The position numbers and the translations under genes are program-made. The notes under the pieces were generated by a model. The model was not told where the DNA came from. It did no database searches and was given only the letters and a program-made list of their open reading frames with translations. Below, one piece after another: positions 25,168 to 33,667 of a DNA stretch of 49,519 bases. Source of the DNA: Pseudomonadota bacterium (GTDB lineage Bacteria; Pseudomonadota; Alphaproteobacteria; Micavibrionales; Micavibrionaceae). Numbering within the stretch: the first letter of the stretch is position 1; every line of letters begins with the position of its first letter. The stretch covers positions 1 to 49,519 of the forward strand of contig CAUJHN010000147.1 of assembly GCA_963204825.1 (NCBI GenBank), read 5' to 3'.

Positions 25168-25977
25168 TCAGTCGCTGCGGACGCAGCGGACATTAACTGT
25201 TGAACTTTTTAATGTAGAAGATGTATTAGCCTCCCATACAGGGTCAGCCTGCATTCTGTAGGCTTGATTTGCAGAGAATTGGGTTGAAGACCAATACCAG
25301 TCTGTGTAATTTATCGTTCCGTTCAGGTCGCCTAAGGTCGCGTTTTTTAGCACCAGATAAAGTTCATTGGTTGACGGCAAATACCATTCAGCACCAAGTG
25401 CTCTGCATAAATTAGCTGCTTCATAAGGCACATCCGCATTGGCAAGCCCCGTCAACGTATCTGTATTGAGAGATCCTTGAGTTGCACTAAGTCCGGCAAC
25501 ATTGACCGTAATTCCTGCGCTCCATTTTGCGGAAGTACTATGGTTTGTAGGTGTTGTGTATATTCTTTTTCCGTTGGCAGCAACACCAACGTATATAATT
25601 CCTCCAAGGGACTCACCAGGAAGTAAGCCTGTAAGACTGGGCGGGGCCAGGGCGCTTGCATTGCATGCTTTAACCCCTCCGCCGTTTGGGTGAAAAATGG
25701 AGCAAGAACCGTCCATGGGCGCGCCTGTGGCTGTATTCGATCCATCGGAAAGATAAGATACCTTGTCCCCGCACCCCCGCAGTTGCAGTCTTTTGGCGGC
25801 CAGGTTGACGGCGTTGGTACAATCTTGCGTCGATGTAGCGGTGGCCTTGCTTTGTTCGTCTTGCAGCATGTTTATGCCGCCCCTAGTCCCTTGCATGAAC
25901 GCAAAGGCCAGCGCCGCAAAAAGGGCCACGGCGATAAACAGCATGATCATGGCGCTTCCGCGCTCGGAGGGCTTCAT
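25168..25977 (-). CDS. Pilin-like protein with C-terminal DUF1566/Lcl domain
   Basis: About 269 residues. A short basic N terminus (M-K-P-S-E-R-G-S) leads into one hydrophobic helix (A-M-I-M-L-F-I-A-V-A-L-F-A-A-L-A-F), then a Ser/Thr/Gly-rich exported domain. The last 90 residues fit DUF1566/Lcl-C: A-A-N-L-C-R-A-L-G-A-E-W-Y-L-P-S, then W-Y-W-S-S-T-Q and N-V-R-C-V-R. F-H-P-N-G-G-G-V is shared with the pilin-like protein at 19220-19897. An ATG at 25992, only two bases from the RidA stop, is another possible start. Probably a surface or pilus-tip-like protein; function not known. Confidence 0.65.
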   Translation of the reverse strand: MKPSERGSAMIMLFIAVALFAALAFAFMQGTRGGINMLQDEQSKATATSTQDCTNAVNLAAKRLQLRGCGDKVSYLSDGSNTATGAPMDGSCSIFHPNGGGVKACNASALAPPSLTGLLPGESLGGIIYVGVAANGKRIYTTPTNHSTSAKWSAGITVNVAGLSATQGSLNTDTLTGLANADVPYEAANLCRALGAEWYLPSTNELYLVLKNATLGDLNGTINYTDWYWSSTQFSANQAYRMQADPVWEANTSSTLKSSTVNVRCVRSD

Positions 25978-25994
25978 ACCCCAATTGTACATGA

Positions 25995-26462
25995 TTAAAC
26001 TGTGATCTCAAAGATCGCATCCACCTCAACGGCGACGCCGAGGGGAAGGGAGGGCGCCCCGACGGCAAATCTGGCATGTTTGCCGCGTTCGCCCAGCGCA
26101 TGGACGATCAGGTCGGACGCGCCGTTGACGACGGAGGGCATCTGGTCGAAGGCCGGGGTGCAATTGACGAACCCGCCGAGTTTCAGGCAGCGGACAAGCC
26201 GGTTTTCATCGCCCCCGACGCCAGCGAGCGCCTGCGCGAGGATGTTGAGGGCGCAGGCCTGCGCCGCTTTTTGCCCGTCTTCTATTGACATATTTTCACC
26301 CAGGCGACCGATATGCGCCTTTACGCCGTTTAGAAAGGGAATCTGTCCCGCAATGTAAAGCGTTGTCCCGGAAAGCGTATAAGGCAGATAATTCGCGGCG
26401 GGCGCAGCCGCCACGGGAAGGGCAAGGCCCCACTGTTGCAGACGGGTTTCAATCTCGCTCAT
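25995..26462 (-). CDS. RidA family protein
   Basis: A 155-residue member of the RidA/YjgF family, trimeric enzymes that hydrolyse reactive enamine or imine intermediates from PLP enzymes. The L-Y-I-A-G-Q-I-P segment, A-A-Q-A-C-A-L-N-I-L-A-Q and the N-C-T-P-A-F-D-Q-M-P stretch are typical of the longer RidA subgroup (about 150 residues). I prefer the ATG at 26462; a TTG nine bases earlier is also possible. The pilin-like gene behind it starts two to fifteen bases after its stop. It is divergent from the NDUFA12 gene. Confidence 0.85.
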   Translation of the reverse strand: MSEIETRLQQWGLALPVAAAPAANYLPYTLSGTTLYIAGQIPFLNGVKAHIGRLGENMSIEDGQKAAQACALNILAQALAGVGGDENRLVRCLKLGGFVNCTPAFDQMPSVVNGASDLIVHALGERGKHARFAVGAPSLPLGVAVEVDAIFEITV

Positions 26463-26548
26463 TTTTTGCAATGTCCCCTTTAAAAACTTGATTTCAAGGC
26501 CTTTTTAGGACAATTCTTGAGCGTCGAAAAGAAAAAAGGTTACATCCC

Positions 26549-26953
26549 GTGGGACTTCTGACACCGATCACATCATTGCTGGGCGTGCTTTCACCGATCC
26601 ATATTCACCTTGTCACGATCATGACGGGCGCGAAGCGTGTTGGCGTTGATTCTTTCGGCAACAAATATTACCGCGCGAAAGCCCGCAAAGGCTATAAACG
26701 CGAGCGCCGCTGGGTGATTTACAAAGGACAGCCCGAAGCTTCCGCCGTGCCGCCGGAATGGCATGGCTGGCTGCATCACCAGACGGATGCCGTACCCGAT
26801 TCCAATACGCAATCTTTCCGTCGCCCCTGGCAGCGTCCGCATCAGCCTAACTTAACAGGCACCAATCTTGCCTATCGTCCGCCGGGCCACATTTTAAAAG
26901 GCGGCAAACGCGACAGGGCGACGGGCGATTATGAAGCCTGGATTCCGGAATAA
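26549..26953 (+). CDS. NDUFA12 family subunit of NADH:ubiquinone oxidoreductase
   Basis: A 134-residue complex I accessory subunit of the NDUFA12/B17.2 family, found in Alphaproteobacteria and mitochondria. The conserved part reads V-G-V-D-S-F-G-N-K-Y-Y-R, then R-R-W-V-I-Y-K-G, P-P-E-W-H-G-W-L-H, and the C-terminal P-N-L-T-G-T ... Y-x-P-P-G. The start is GTG with AAGG eight bases upstream; an ATG at 26621 would cut off the helix the family normally has. It heads a co-directional run with mlaD and the DUF2155 gene, an arrangement common in Alphaproteobacteria. Confidence 0.9.
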   Translation: MGLLTPITSLLGVLSPIHIHLVTIMTGAKRVGVDSFGNKYYRAKARKGYKRERRWVIYKGQPEASAVPPEWHGWLHHQTDAVPDSNTQSFRRPWQRPHQPNLTGTNLAYRPPGHILKGGKRDRATGDYEAWIPE

Positions 26954-26976
26954 TTCGAGTTCTAAGGGGAAATTGA

Positions 26977-27459
26977 ATGAAACGTAATGTGATAGAAACG
27001 GTTCTTGGCGCTGTCGTTTTGCTGGTCGCCGTCGTCTTTTTGGGATTTAGCTATTCTTCGGCGAATGTCGGGGATGTGAGCGGCTATAACATCACGGCGG
27101 ATTTTACGGGGATTGGCGGTTTGAATATTGGAGATCCTGTGCAGATCAGCGGCGTGAAAATCGGCACGGTTTCCAAGATAGAATTGAAGCCCGATGATTA
27201 TAAGGCCCGCGTAACGATGGAAATCGACGACAAGGTTAAATTGTCTGACGACACATCGGCCTTTATCAGCAGCGCGAGTTTGCTGGGCGGCAAATATATG
27301 GAACTTCAACCGGGCGGATCGGAAGAAATGCTGGCTCCCGGGGGACATATTCAATTCACGCAGGCGCCGCAAAACCTGGAACAGCTGCTGGGCAAATTTA
27401 TTTTCAGCATGGATAAAAAAGGCGGAGATACTGCAAGCACCGCTGCCGGAAACCCGTAA
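26977..27459 (+). CDS. mlaD: MlaD-type lipid transport substrate-binding protein
   Basis: A 160-residue MCE-domain protein: one N-terminal membrane helix (about 5-25), then a single MCE domain with the typical G-L-N-I-G-D-P-V-Q-I-S-G-V-K-I-G-T-V and S-L-L-G-G-K-Y-M-E-L-Q-P-G-G. MlaD is the hexameric inner-membrane part of the MlaFEDB ABC transporter that moves phospholipids between membranes. The mlaE and mlaF genes are not in this window, as is usual where this gene sits beside NDUFA12. The ATG has an AAGGGGA site. The DUF2155 gene follows after 11 bases. Confidence 0.9.
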   Translation: MKRNVIETVLGAVVLLVAVVFLGFSYSSANVGDVSGYNITADFTGIGGLNIGDPVQISGVKIGTVSKIELKPDDYKARVTMEIDDKVKLSDDTSAFISSASLLGGKYMELQPGGSEEMLAPGGHIQFTQAPQNLEQLLGKFIFSMDKKGGDTASTAAGNP

Positions 27460-27470
27460 AGGAGGGTTTT

Positions 27471-28160
27471 TTGAACCGCCTTTTAACTGCTCTTTTTCTT
27501 CTGGTCACAATGGCCAGCGCCCCAGCATTTGCGATGATGGAAGACTATCCGTCTGTGAAATTGCAGGGATTGGATAAATCCGTGGGCCGCACCGTTACGT
27601 TCGAAGCAAAAGTCGGCAGCACGATACAGTATGGATCGCTCTTCATTAAAATTCATGCCTGCAGAAAGGCGCCGCCGATTGAAAAACCGGAAAGCGCCGC
27701 CTTCCTGCAAATCTGGGAAGTGCCGCCCGGTGCGCAGAAATCCGAATGGGTGTTTTCAGGGTGGATGTTTGCATCGTCCCCCGCTCTGTCCGCCATGGAC
27801 CATTCCGTTTACGATGTCTGGGTCCTGGATTGTATCGGCCGCGAAGAACCGAACGAAGAAGCAAAAGCTGCGGAAACGAATAAGCAGGCTGATCAAACCC
27901 AGCTTGCTCCCGTAGAGTCGGGTAACGCACAAGAAGCCCCGGTTGTAGATTCAGAAGCGGAGCCCGACACGGAACAGCCGTCCAGCGAAGAGGAAGTCAT
28001 GACGCCGGAGGCGCCCGAACCATCTGCGGTTGACCCCTCCCAGGATAAAACCACCGCCTATGATTTCATGCGCCAAAACCAGGCTGCCCCTGCGCCGCAG
28101 GCCCCGTCGCCTACGCCGACCGAACCTGTGCAAATCGAAGAAGAAGCGCCCGATTATTAA
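27471..28160 (+). CDS. DUF2155 exported protein with acidic tail
   Basis: A 229-residue protein with a signal peptide (1-21, A-P-A-F-A) and a DUF2155 domain (about 25-125) marked by the G-L-D-K-S-V-G-R-T, A-C-R-K-A-P-P, F-L-Q-I-W-E, F-S-G-W-M-F-A-S-S-P and Y-D-V-W-V-L-D-C stretches; the two cysteines could pair. The remaining 100 residues are a Glu/Pro/Ala-rich disordered tail, longer than in most homologs I remember. The start is TTG with GGAGG upstream. DUF2155 genes sit between complex I NDUFA12 and aat in many Alphaproteobacteria; the function is unknown. Confidence 0.85.
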   Translation: MNRLLTALFLLVTMASAPAFAMMEDYPSVKLQGLDKSVGRTVTFEAKVGSTIQYGSLFIKIHACRKAPPIEKPESAAFLQIWEVPPGAQKSEWVFSGWMFASSPALSAMDHSVYDVWVLDCIGREEPNEEAKAAETNKQADQTQLAPVESGNAQEAPVVDSEAEPDTEQPSSEEEVMTPEAPEPSAVDPSQDKTTAYDFMRQNQAAPAPQAPSPTPTEPVQIEEEAPDY

Positions 28161-28209
28161 CATAATAATATTTATTGACGCGGTTGTTTCAGTCCGCTAA
28201 GTAGCGGGC

Positions 28210-28965
28210 ATGAAACACATTAAAATACAAAGAATTAAGCATGATTTTCACCAGCCCTGCGCCGGAGGGCGGGCGGTAACGCCGCTTCAACGGGCATTTG
28301 CCGGCAGTGCGCGTAGTACGATACCGGAGCTTGTTGTCTCGCTGAACGCTAAGCTGCGCTTCAAAGACAGAAGGATTGCATCACTGCAGCGTGAAGTTGG
28401 GCGTCTCCGTAAGCTCGCTTATATCGATGAGTTGACCAATCTACCGAATTACAGGGCGTTTAAGGAGAGGTTAGAAGAGGTTGTTCAAAAACTGAACGGG
28501 CAGGCCGAGGGCGGAAAGCGGCGCACACGCGGTGTTCAGCTGCTGATGATCGACCTAAGAGGCTTCAAGAGCATCAATGATACGTTTGGCCATGAAATAG
28601 GGGACCAAGCCTTGAAGCTCTTTGCCCAAACCATGAAGGCGAATCTCAGAAGGCAGGATTATCTCGCACGCCGCAGCGGGGATGAGTTTTTGGCGATCTT
28701 GCCCTATACGAACAAGGAAGGGGCTGAGGTCGTTAGAAATAGAATATCGGTATTGCTAGATGGAATAGTATTTCAAGCGCGTAACCTCGCCGGCGAAATC
28801 GGGAATGTTCATGTATGCGCCCATATCGGCCATTGTCTTTTGCAACCGGGTATGACTCCCAAAGAAATTGAAAGCATGGCGGACGCAGTCATGTATCAGC
28901 AAAAGCAGGCAGATCCGAGAAGCCGTGCGAATGGATCAACGGGGCATACGCCTGCTCCCTCTTGA
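28210..28965 (+). CDS. Diguanylate cyclase with S-G-D-E-F active site
   Basis: A 251-residue GGDEF protein. The N-terminal 60 residues are basic and helical with no membrane segment or sensor domain; the GGDEF domain begins at Y-I-D-E-L-T-N-L-P-N (71-80) and has the metal-binding M-I-D-L-R-G-F-K and F-G-H-E-I-G-D. The signature at 156-160 reads S-G-D-E-F rather than G-G-D-E-F, a variant still compatible with activity in some enzymes. The inhibitory RxxD site (147-150) is present. A second cyclase gene follows; both interrupt the space between DUF2155 and aat. Confidence 0.85.
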   Translation: MKHIKIQRIKHDFHQPCAGGRAVTPLQRAFAGSARSTIPELVVSLNAKLRFKDRRIASLQREVGRLRKLAYIDELTNLPNYRAFKERLEEVVQKLNGQAEGGKRRTRGVQLLMIDLRGFKSINDTFGHEIGDQALKLFAQTMKANLRRQDYLARRSGDEFLAILPYTNKEGAEVVRNRISVLLDGIVFQARNLAGEIGNVHVCAHIGHCLLQPGMTPKEIESMADAVMYQQKQADPRSRANGSTGHTPAPS

Positions 28966-29031
28966 TTATATTGGTTAATTTGACATGCAAGCGGCCACTC
29001 TGTCAGACTTCATGATAGGGGGGACTATAAC

Positions 29032-29739
29032 ATGTTGGAGCAATCTGCGATTGTTTCGGGCTTAAGGGGCGGTATATCCGTTCCACTGGAAGACATGCCG
29101 CTCGATGCGGCGATAAAAGATAAAATCAGCAAAAATCTTGTGCGTCTCATTCAGGCCGACCCCATGAAGGGCGAAGCGCTGCTGGAGGGCCTTCTTGAAA
29201 CGCTTTCTGATTTGCAAAAAAAGAATACGAAGCTGGAAGAGATGGCGCTGACGGATTCCTTGACCGGCGCCTACAACCGCCGCCACTTCGACAATATCAT
29301 GCAGGAGATTGATAGCGAACGTGTCAGACATGAACGCAAGAAAACCGGAAAACATTATATGCTACTGGTCGACCTGGACGATTTCAAATTCATCAACGAC
29401 ACATATGGGCATGCGGCGGGTGATGCCGCCCTCCAGCATATAGCAGGCATTCTATCGAAGTTGACCCGCAAGACGGATTCTATTTGCCGCTTTGGCGGCG
29501 ATGAGTTCGTCGGGGTTCTCTACGATACGACACTGGAAGGGGCTATCAGAAAAATTGACGCCATAGACAAAGAAATCAACACATCCTTCATGGTGTGGAA
29601 CGATGTACGTATCCCTGTGCGGGCCAGTATCGGTTCCGCAGAAATGGACGATAATTGCGTAAGCGCGGACGTGTTAAAACGCGTCGATGCACAGCTATAT
29701 GAATCCAAGAAAGCAAAGGCCAAGAGGAAAGCAAGGTAA
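29032..29739 (+). CDS. Diguanylate cyclase
   Basis: A 235-residue protein with a short helical N-terminal region and a full GGDEF domain: D-S-L-T-G-A-Y-N-R-R (75-84), V-D-L-D-D-F-K-F-I-N-D-T-Y-G-H, and G-G-D-E-F at 155-159 with the inhibitory site R146-x-x-D149. All catalytic positions look intact, so it should make cyclic-di-GMP from GTP. No sensor domain or membrane segment is visible. The ATG has a strong AGGGGGGA site. It is convergent with aat, five bases away. Confidence 0.9.
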   Translation: MLEQSAIVSGLRGGISVPLEDMPLDAAIKDKISKNLVRLIQADPMKGEALLEGLLETLSDLQKKNTKLEEMALTDSLTGAYNRRHFDNIMQEIDSERVRHERKKTGKHYMLLVDLDDFKFINDTYGHAAGDAALQHIAGILSKLTRKTDSICRFGGDEFVGVLYDTTLEGAIRKIDAIDKEINTSFMVWNDVRIPVRASIGSAEMDDNCVSADVLKRVDAQLYESKKAKAKRKAR

Positions 29740-29744
29740 ATGCC

Positions 29745-30404
29745 CTAATCCTCCCTATTCGCCGCAAGGAAGGATTCCATCAGCTTATGATCTAGCATGA
29801 TGTCCGCCAAAGCGCATGCGGGCTTGTTCATTTCCGTTGCGATCAGCGCTTCATATTTTTCCTGCTCTATTTCATATGCCCCGAACTGCAATAAATGCGG
29901 GTTGATAAATTGCGTGTCGAGCACGGTATATCCGCCCCTGTGCAGCAGGGCACATAGATAAATCAGAGCGACCTTACTGGCGTCCTTTTCGAATGAGACC
30001 ATGCTTTCCCCGCAAAATACCGCGCCAATGGAAAGGCCGTATAGTCCGCCCGCCAGTTTTCCATCCTTCGTCCAGCATTCAATTGAATGGGCATGGCCGT
30101 GATGGTGCAGCATGACGAACAAATCCCGAATAGGACGGTTAATCCATGTCTTGCTGCGTTTACTGCCGCTCGCGGCGCAGCCGTCGATAATGGCTTCGAA
30201 CGCCTTGTTTACGGTGATAGCGTATTTTTGCGCCCTTATGGTTTTTAAAAGCTTTTGCGGTATGTGAATTGTTTTAATCGGCAACAGCCCACGCATGACG
30301 GGCCGGTAAAAGGCAAAATCTTCATGTGCTGCATCTTCCGCCATGGGAAAGACGCCCTGACGATAGGCTTCCAGTAAAAAATCAATGGGGGAAGGGCCGT
30401 GCAT
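29745..30404 (-). CDS. aat: Leucyl/phenylalanyl-tRNA-protein transferase
   Basis: Aat adds Leu or Phe from charged tRNA to proteins with N-terminal Arg or Lys, making them ClpS-ClpAP substrates. The 219 residues contain the family blocks L-L-E-A-Y-R-Q-G-V-F-P-M-A, T-W-I-N, H-A-H-S-I-E-C-W, G-L-Y-G-L-S-I-G-A-V-F-C-G-E-S-M, and L-D-T-Q-F-I-N-P-H-L. Length is normal. No ribosome site is clear before the ATG at 30404. clpS and clpA lie about 7 kb away in the same window. It is part of the accC-accB-aroQ strand run, 29 bases behind accC. Confidence 0.93.
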   Translation of the reverse strand: MHGPSPIDFLLEAYRQGVFPMAEDAAHEDFAFYRPVMRGLLPIKTIHIPQKLLKTIRAQKYAITVNKAFEAIIDGCAASGSKRSKTWINRPIRDLFVMLHHHGHAHSIECWTKDGKLAGGLYGLSIGAVFCGESMVSFEKDASKVALIYLCALLHRGGYTVLDTQFINPHLLQFGAYEIEQEKYEALIATEMNKPACALADIMLDHKLMESFLAANRED

Positions 30405-30433
30405 GGTTCAATTATAGCACAAGGCCGAAAAAA

Positions 30434-31774
30434 TTAACGTTCCGCCAGTTTCTTTTCCAGCCAGTGAATATTGTATTCGCCGGAAACAAATTCAGGCTGG
30501 TTGAATATCCACTGGTGCAGCGGCAGCGTGGTTTTTACTCCATCGACCACGGTTTCGGCAATCGCACGGCGCATACGGGCGAGGCATTCCTCTCGCGTCT
30601 TGCCTGTGACAATCAGCTTGCCAATCATCGAATCGTAATAGGGAGGGATGGAATAGCCGCCGTAAATCGCGGAATCGAAACGAACTCCAAGGCCGCCAGG
30701 CGCATGGAACTGCGTAATTTTGCCCGGTGACGGCGCGAACGTGTCAGGATCTTCGGCGTTGATACGGATTTCGATGGCGTGTCCGCGGAATTTTATATTG
30801 TCTTTGTTCAGAGAAAGCGGCTCACCGGCGGCCACGCGAATCTGTTCGCGGATCAAATCGATGCCCGTGATCTGTTCCGTCACAGGGTGTTCCACCTGGA
30901 TCCGCGTGTTCATTTCCATGAAGTAGAATTTGCCTTCTTCATAAAGGAATTCAATCGTCCCTGCGCCGACGTAACCCATCTTGCGTATTACATCCGCTGC
31001 AAGGGAACCAATCGCTTCGCGCTCATCCTGCGTTAGAATGGGCGACGGCGCTTCTTCCACCAGTTTCTGGTGGCGGCGCTGAATGGAACAGTCGCGTTCG
31101 CCGAGGTGGATACCGTTGCCGTGCTTGTCGCCGAAAATCTGTATTTCGATGTGACGGGGTTTTTCGAGGTATTTTTCAATGTATACCGTATCGTCGCCGA
31201 AATTTGCTTTGGCTTCGGAACGCGCGGTTGAATATTGTTCTTTAAATTGATCCTCGCTGCGCACGACTTTCATGCCGCGTCCCCCGCCGCCCGATGCCGC
31301 CTTGATGATAACGGGATAACCCGCCTTTTTGCAGAAAGCGAGGCCTTCTTCGACGGATGTGACGGCGCCGTTCGATCCCGGAACCACGGGAAGGCCAAGA
31401 TCCATTACGGTTTTTTTCGCAACGACCTTATCACCCATTTTTTCGATATGTTCGGGTTTGGGGCCGATGAAGGTAAATCCATGTTCTTCCACCATGCGCG
31501 CGAACATTTCGTTTTCGGATAAGAATCCGTAACCGGGATGGATGGCTTCCGCGCCAGTAACAGCGGCGGCCGTCAGAATCGCCGGAATGTTCAAGTAAGA
31601 ATCCTTCGCGGATGGCGGGCCGATGCAAACGGATTCATCGGCAAGGCGCACAGCCATGGAGTTGGCATCGGCAGTCGAATGCACAGCAACCGATTGAATA
31701 CCCATTTCACGGCAGGCACGGATGATGCGCAGCGCGATTTCACCACGATTGGCGATAAGGATCTTTTTGAACAT
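30434..31774 (-). CDS. accC: Biotin carboxylase subunit of acetyl-CoA carboxylase
   Basis: AccC carboxylates the biotin on AccB, the first half of the committed step of fatty acid synthesis. The 446-residue ATP-grasp protein has the usual N-terminal [12 protein letters not shown], the glycine-rich [10 protein letters not shown] lid, [12 protein letters not shown] and the [13 protein letters not shown] segment. The accB stop lies four bases upstream of its start, the classic accBC operon order. Confidence 0.97.
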   Translation of the reverse strand: MFKKILIANRGEIALRIIRACREMGIQSVAVHSTADANSMAVRLADESVCIGPPSAKDSYLNIPAILTAAAVTGAEAIHPGYGFLSENEMFARMVEEHGFTFIGPKPEHIEKMGDKVVAKKTVMDLGLPVVPGSNGAVTSVEEGLAFCKKAGYPVIIKAASGGGGRGMKVVRSEDQFKEQYSTARSEAKANFGDDTVYIEKYLEKPRHIEIQIFGDKHGNGIHLGERDCSIQRRHQKLVEEAPSPILTQDEREAIGSLAADVIRKMGYVGAGTIEFLYEEGKFYFMEMNTRIQVEHPVTEQITGIDLIREQIRVAAGEPLSLNKDNIKFRGHAIEIRINAEDPDTFAPSPGKITQFHAPGGLGVRFDSAIYGGYSIPPYYDSMIGKLIVTGKTREECLARMRRAIAETVVDGVKTTLPLHQWIFNQPEFVSGEYNIHWLEKKLAER

Positions 31775-31778
31775 GTTT

Positions 31779-32243
31779 TTATTCGATAACCATCAGCACA
31801 TCGCCATATTCAACGGGCTTGCCGTTGGCGACGAGGATTTGTGTGATCGTGCCGCTCTTCGAGGCCTTGATCGGGTTCATGACTTTCATGGCTTCGATGA
31901 TGAGAAGCGTATCGCCCGCATTGACCGTATCGCCTTTCTTGACGAAGGCGGGGGCAGAGGGTTCGGGAGACAAATAGGCCGTGCCGACCATCGGCGATGT
32001 AACCGCGCCTGGATGATCGCCCGTGATTGTCGCAGGCGGGGCCGTGTTGCCTTTCTGGGGTACGGTGGGGTCGGACGGCATATTGAAATTGGCCGGCAGG
32101 TGGTGGCCTTGCGGCGCGCCAAGGAAGGCCCCCCCTTTGTTAACACGGATCATCTGATCGCCTTCGGCGACTTCGATTTCCGTCAGGCCCGTTTCTTCCA
32201 GGAGGTCCGCCAGCTGGCGGATCGCTTTCGCATCGATCTTCAT
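31779..32243 (-). CDS. accB: Biotin carboxyl carrier protein of acetyl-CoA carboxylase
   Basis: A 154-residue carrier with the biotinylation motif E-A-M-K-V-M-N at 118-124 (Lys120 carries the biotin). The usual Ala/Pro-rich linker lies between the N-terminal helix region and the biotinyl domain, which ends [11 protein letters not shown]. It is followed by accC after four bases and preceded by aroQ with a 77-base gap. Confidence 0.97.
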   Translation of the reverse strand: MKIDAKAIRQLADLLEETGLTEIEVAEGDQMIRVNKGGAFLGAPQGHHLPANFNMPSDPTVPQKGNTAPPATITGDHPGAVTSPMVGTAYLSPEPSAPAFVKKGDTVNAGDTLLIIEAMKVMNPIKASKSGTITQILVANGKPVEYGDVLMVIE

Positions 32244-32320
32244 GAATCCCGCGCTTCGTTGTTAATCTTTCGAACGCCTTTGAATAGAGAAAAAAGGCTG
32301 AAAAGTCAAAGGATTCGGCT

Positions 32321-32776
32321 TTAACCGGTTTTTACCAGTGTGGACAAGGTGTTGATGGCCTCGATATAGCCCGGAACGCCTTTGCCTTTGATGACTTCAG
32401 TCGCCAGGGGCTTGATATATGAAAAATGACGAAATTCTTCTCTCTGTTCAGGATCGGAGATATGGACTTCGATTATGGGGACGGTAAGCACCTTCAATGC
32501 GTCGTGGATGGCAAGGGAAGTATGGGTATACGCCCCGGCGTTAATGATAAGCCCGCAGATATTTTCCCGCTCTTCCTGAATCCAGGTCACGAGTTCGCCT
32601 TCATGGTTGCTCTGACGAAAATCCACAGTCATGGCAAGCTCGCCCGCCCGCTCGACGCACAGGACTTTGACATCCTGCAATGTCTGATGACCGTAAACAG
32701 ACGGCTCCCGAACCCCAAGCATATTGAGGTTCGGGCCGTTGAGGATCAGGATAGACTTACTGAGCTGGCTGTTCAT
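32321..32776 (-). CDS. aroQ: Type II 3-dehydroquinate dehydratase
   Basis: AroQ dehydrates 3-dehydroquinate in the shikimate pathway. The 151 residues show I-L-I-L-N-G-P-N-L-N-M-L-G-V-R-E-P, Q-S-N-H-E-G, I-I-N-A-G-A-Y-T-H-T-S and V-E-V-H-I-S-like (I-E-V-H-I-S-D-P) with the catalytic Tyr and His. The start at 32776 lies 20 bases inside the end of the copper-chaperone gene and has no good ribosome site, so translation is probably coupled to it. aroQ next to accB is a common alphaproteobacterial order. Confidence 0.95.
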   Translation of the reverse strand: MNSQLSKSILILNGPNLNMLGVREPSVYGHQTLQDVKVLCVERAGELAMTVDFRQSNHEGELVTWIQEERENICGLIINAGAYTHTSLAIHDALKVLTVPIIEVHISDPEQREEFRHFSYIKPLATEVIKGKGVPGYIEAINTLSTLVKTG

Positions 32777-33509
32777 CGGCAGCAGGCGCATCCGTGGATG
32801 GGGCAGGTGTCGGCGCAGCAGGCGTTTCCGGTGCGCTGTCATGGTGCATGCCGTCCATGGTGCCTTCCATCGGCATTGGTTCATCCGGTGCCGATGTCGT
32901 TGGGGCTGGTGCCGTTTCGGAAGGAACCGGCGCGGCAGCACCGTTCATCGAAGGCATGCCGGTGTCTGTCGGCGAAGTAATCCAGACAGGCACCGTCACA
33001 TCCGGCGCCTTTTCAAAATCAAGCGTGATCTTCAAGTCCTTGCCCACTGTGAGCGGCTCTTTCAAATTCATCAGCATCAAATGATACCCATCTGGTTTCA
33101 GTGTTATTTGCTGATTGGGCTGAATCTCAATCGCATCCACTTTGCGCATCTGCATGACTCCTTCAGGAGACATTGTGCTTTCATGAATCTCCACACTGCC
33201 CGCTATATCCGTGCTGGCGCCGATAAGTTTGTCGGGTGTCGTTTGCTGGTTTATCAGGTTCATGAAAACAACGCCTGTCGTTGCGCCTTCCGCCGTAGCG
33301 TAGGCCGTAGTTCCTTCAACATGCACGACAGGGGCAACAGAGGGTGCGGGCGGCACATTTTCCGTTGCTGCAGGCGGCGTCGTCTGATCGGTCGGCGCCG
33401 TTTGTTCCATCGCTGTCTGATCTTGTTCTTTTTTGTCATCACACGCCGCCAGTGTGAATGCCACAGCGGTTATGGCCATTAGAGGGAAAAGATGAAGATA
33501 GCGTTTCAT
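32757..33509 (-). CDS. PCuAC-type copper chaperone lipoprotein
   Basis: A 250-residue lipoprotein (signal ending L-A-A-C, Cys23) with a Pro/Thr linker and a PCuAC domain (about 60-165). The copper site H(x)nM...HxM is visible as His109, Met113 or Met119/121, and His143-x-Met145. PCuAC proteins carry Cu(I) in the periplasm to the CuA centre of cytochrome oxidase. The C-terminal 80 residues are Ala/Pro-rich with a Met/His cluster (P-M-P-M-E-G-T-M-D-G-M-H-H), which could be an extra copper site. The gene overlaps aroQ by 20 bases. Confidence 0.85.
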   Translation of the reverse strand: MKRYLHLFPLMAITAVAFTLAACDDKKEQDQTAMEQTAPTDQTTPPAATENVPPAPSVAPVVHVEGTTAYATAEGATTGVVFMNLINQQTTPDKLIGASTDIAGSVEIHESTMSPEGVMQMRKVDAIEIQPNQQITLKPDGYHLMLMNLKEPLTVGKDLKITLDFEKAPDVTVPVWITSPTDTGMPSMNGAAAPVPSETAPAPTTSAPDEPMPMEGTMDGMHHDSAPETPAAPTPAPSTDAPAADEQPAQ

Positions 33510-33618
33510 GGAAATATTGTCCTTTCGTTACTGACGGTATGAATTCATGTGCCCATTTATTGCAAAAAAAGGGCTTTCACGCAACGGCTTGCTTTGGGTA
33601 ATGCGCCTAACAAACCAA

Positions 33619-33650
33619 AAGGGAGTCCAGTTCCCCGGACTCCCTTTTAT
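33619..33650 (-). terminator. Intrinsic terminator behind the DsbA-like gene
   Basis: GGGAGTCC-GGGGAACT-GGACTCCC followed by TTTT on the minus strand (33646 down to 33619), about 20 bases after the dsbA-like stop. A shorter T-run on the plus side allows some bidirectional use. Confidence 0.75.
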
Positions 33651-33667
33651 TCCTGTGACGGCTTACT

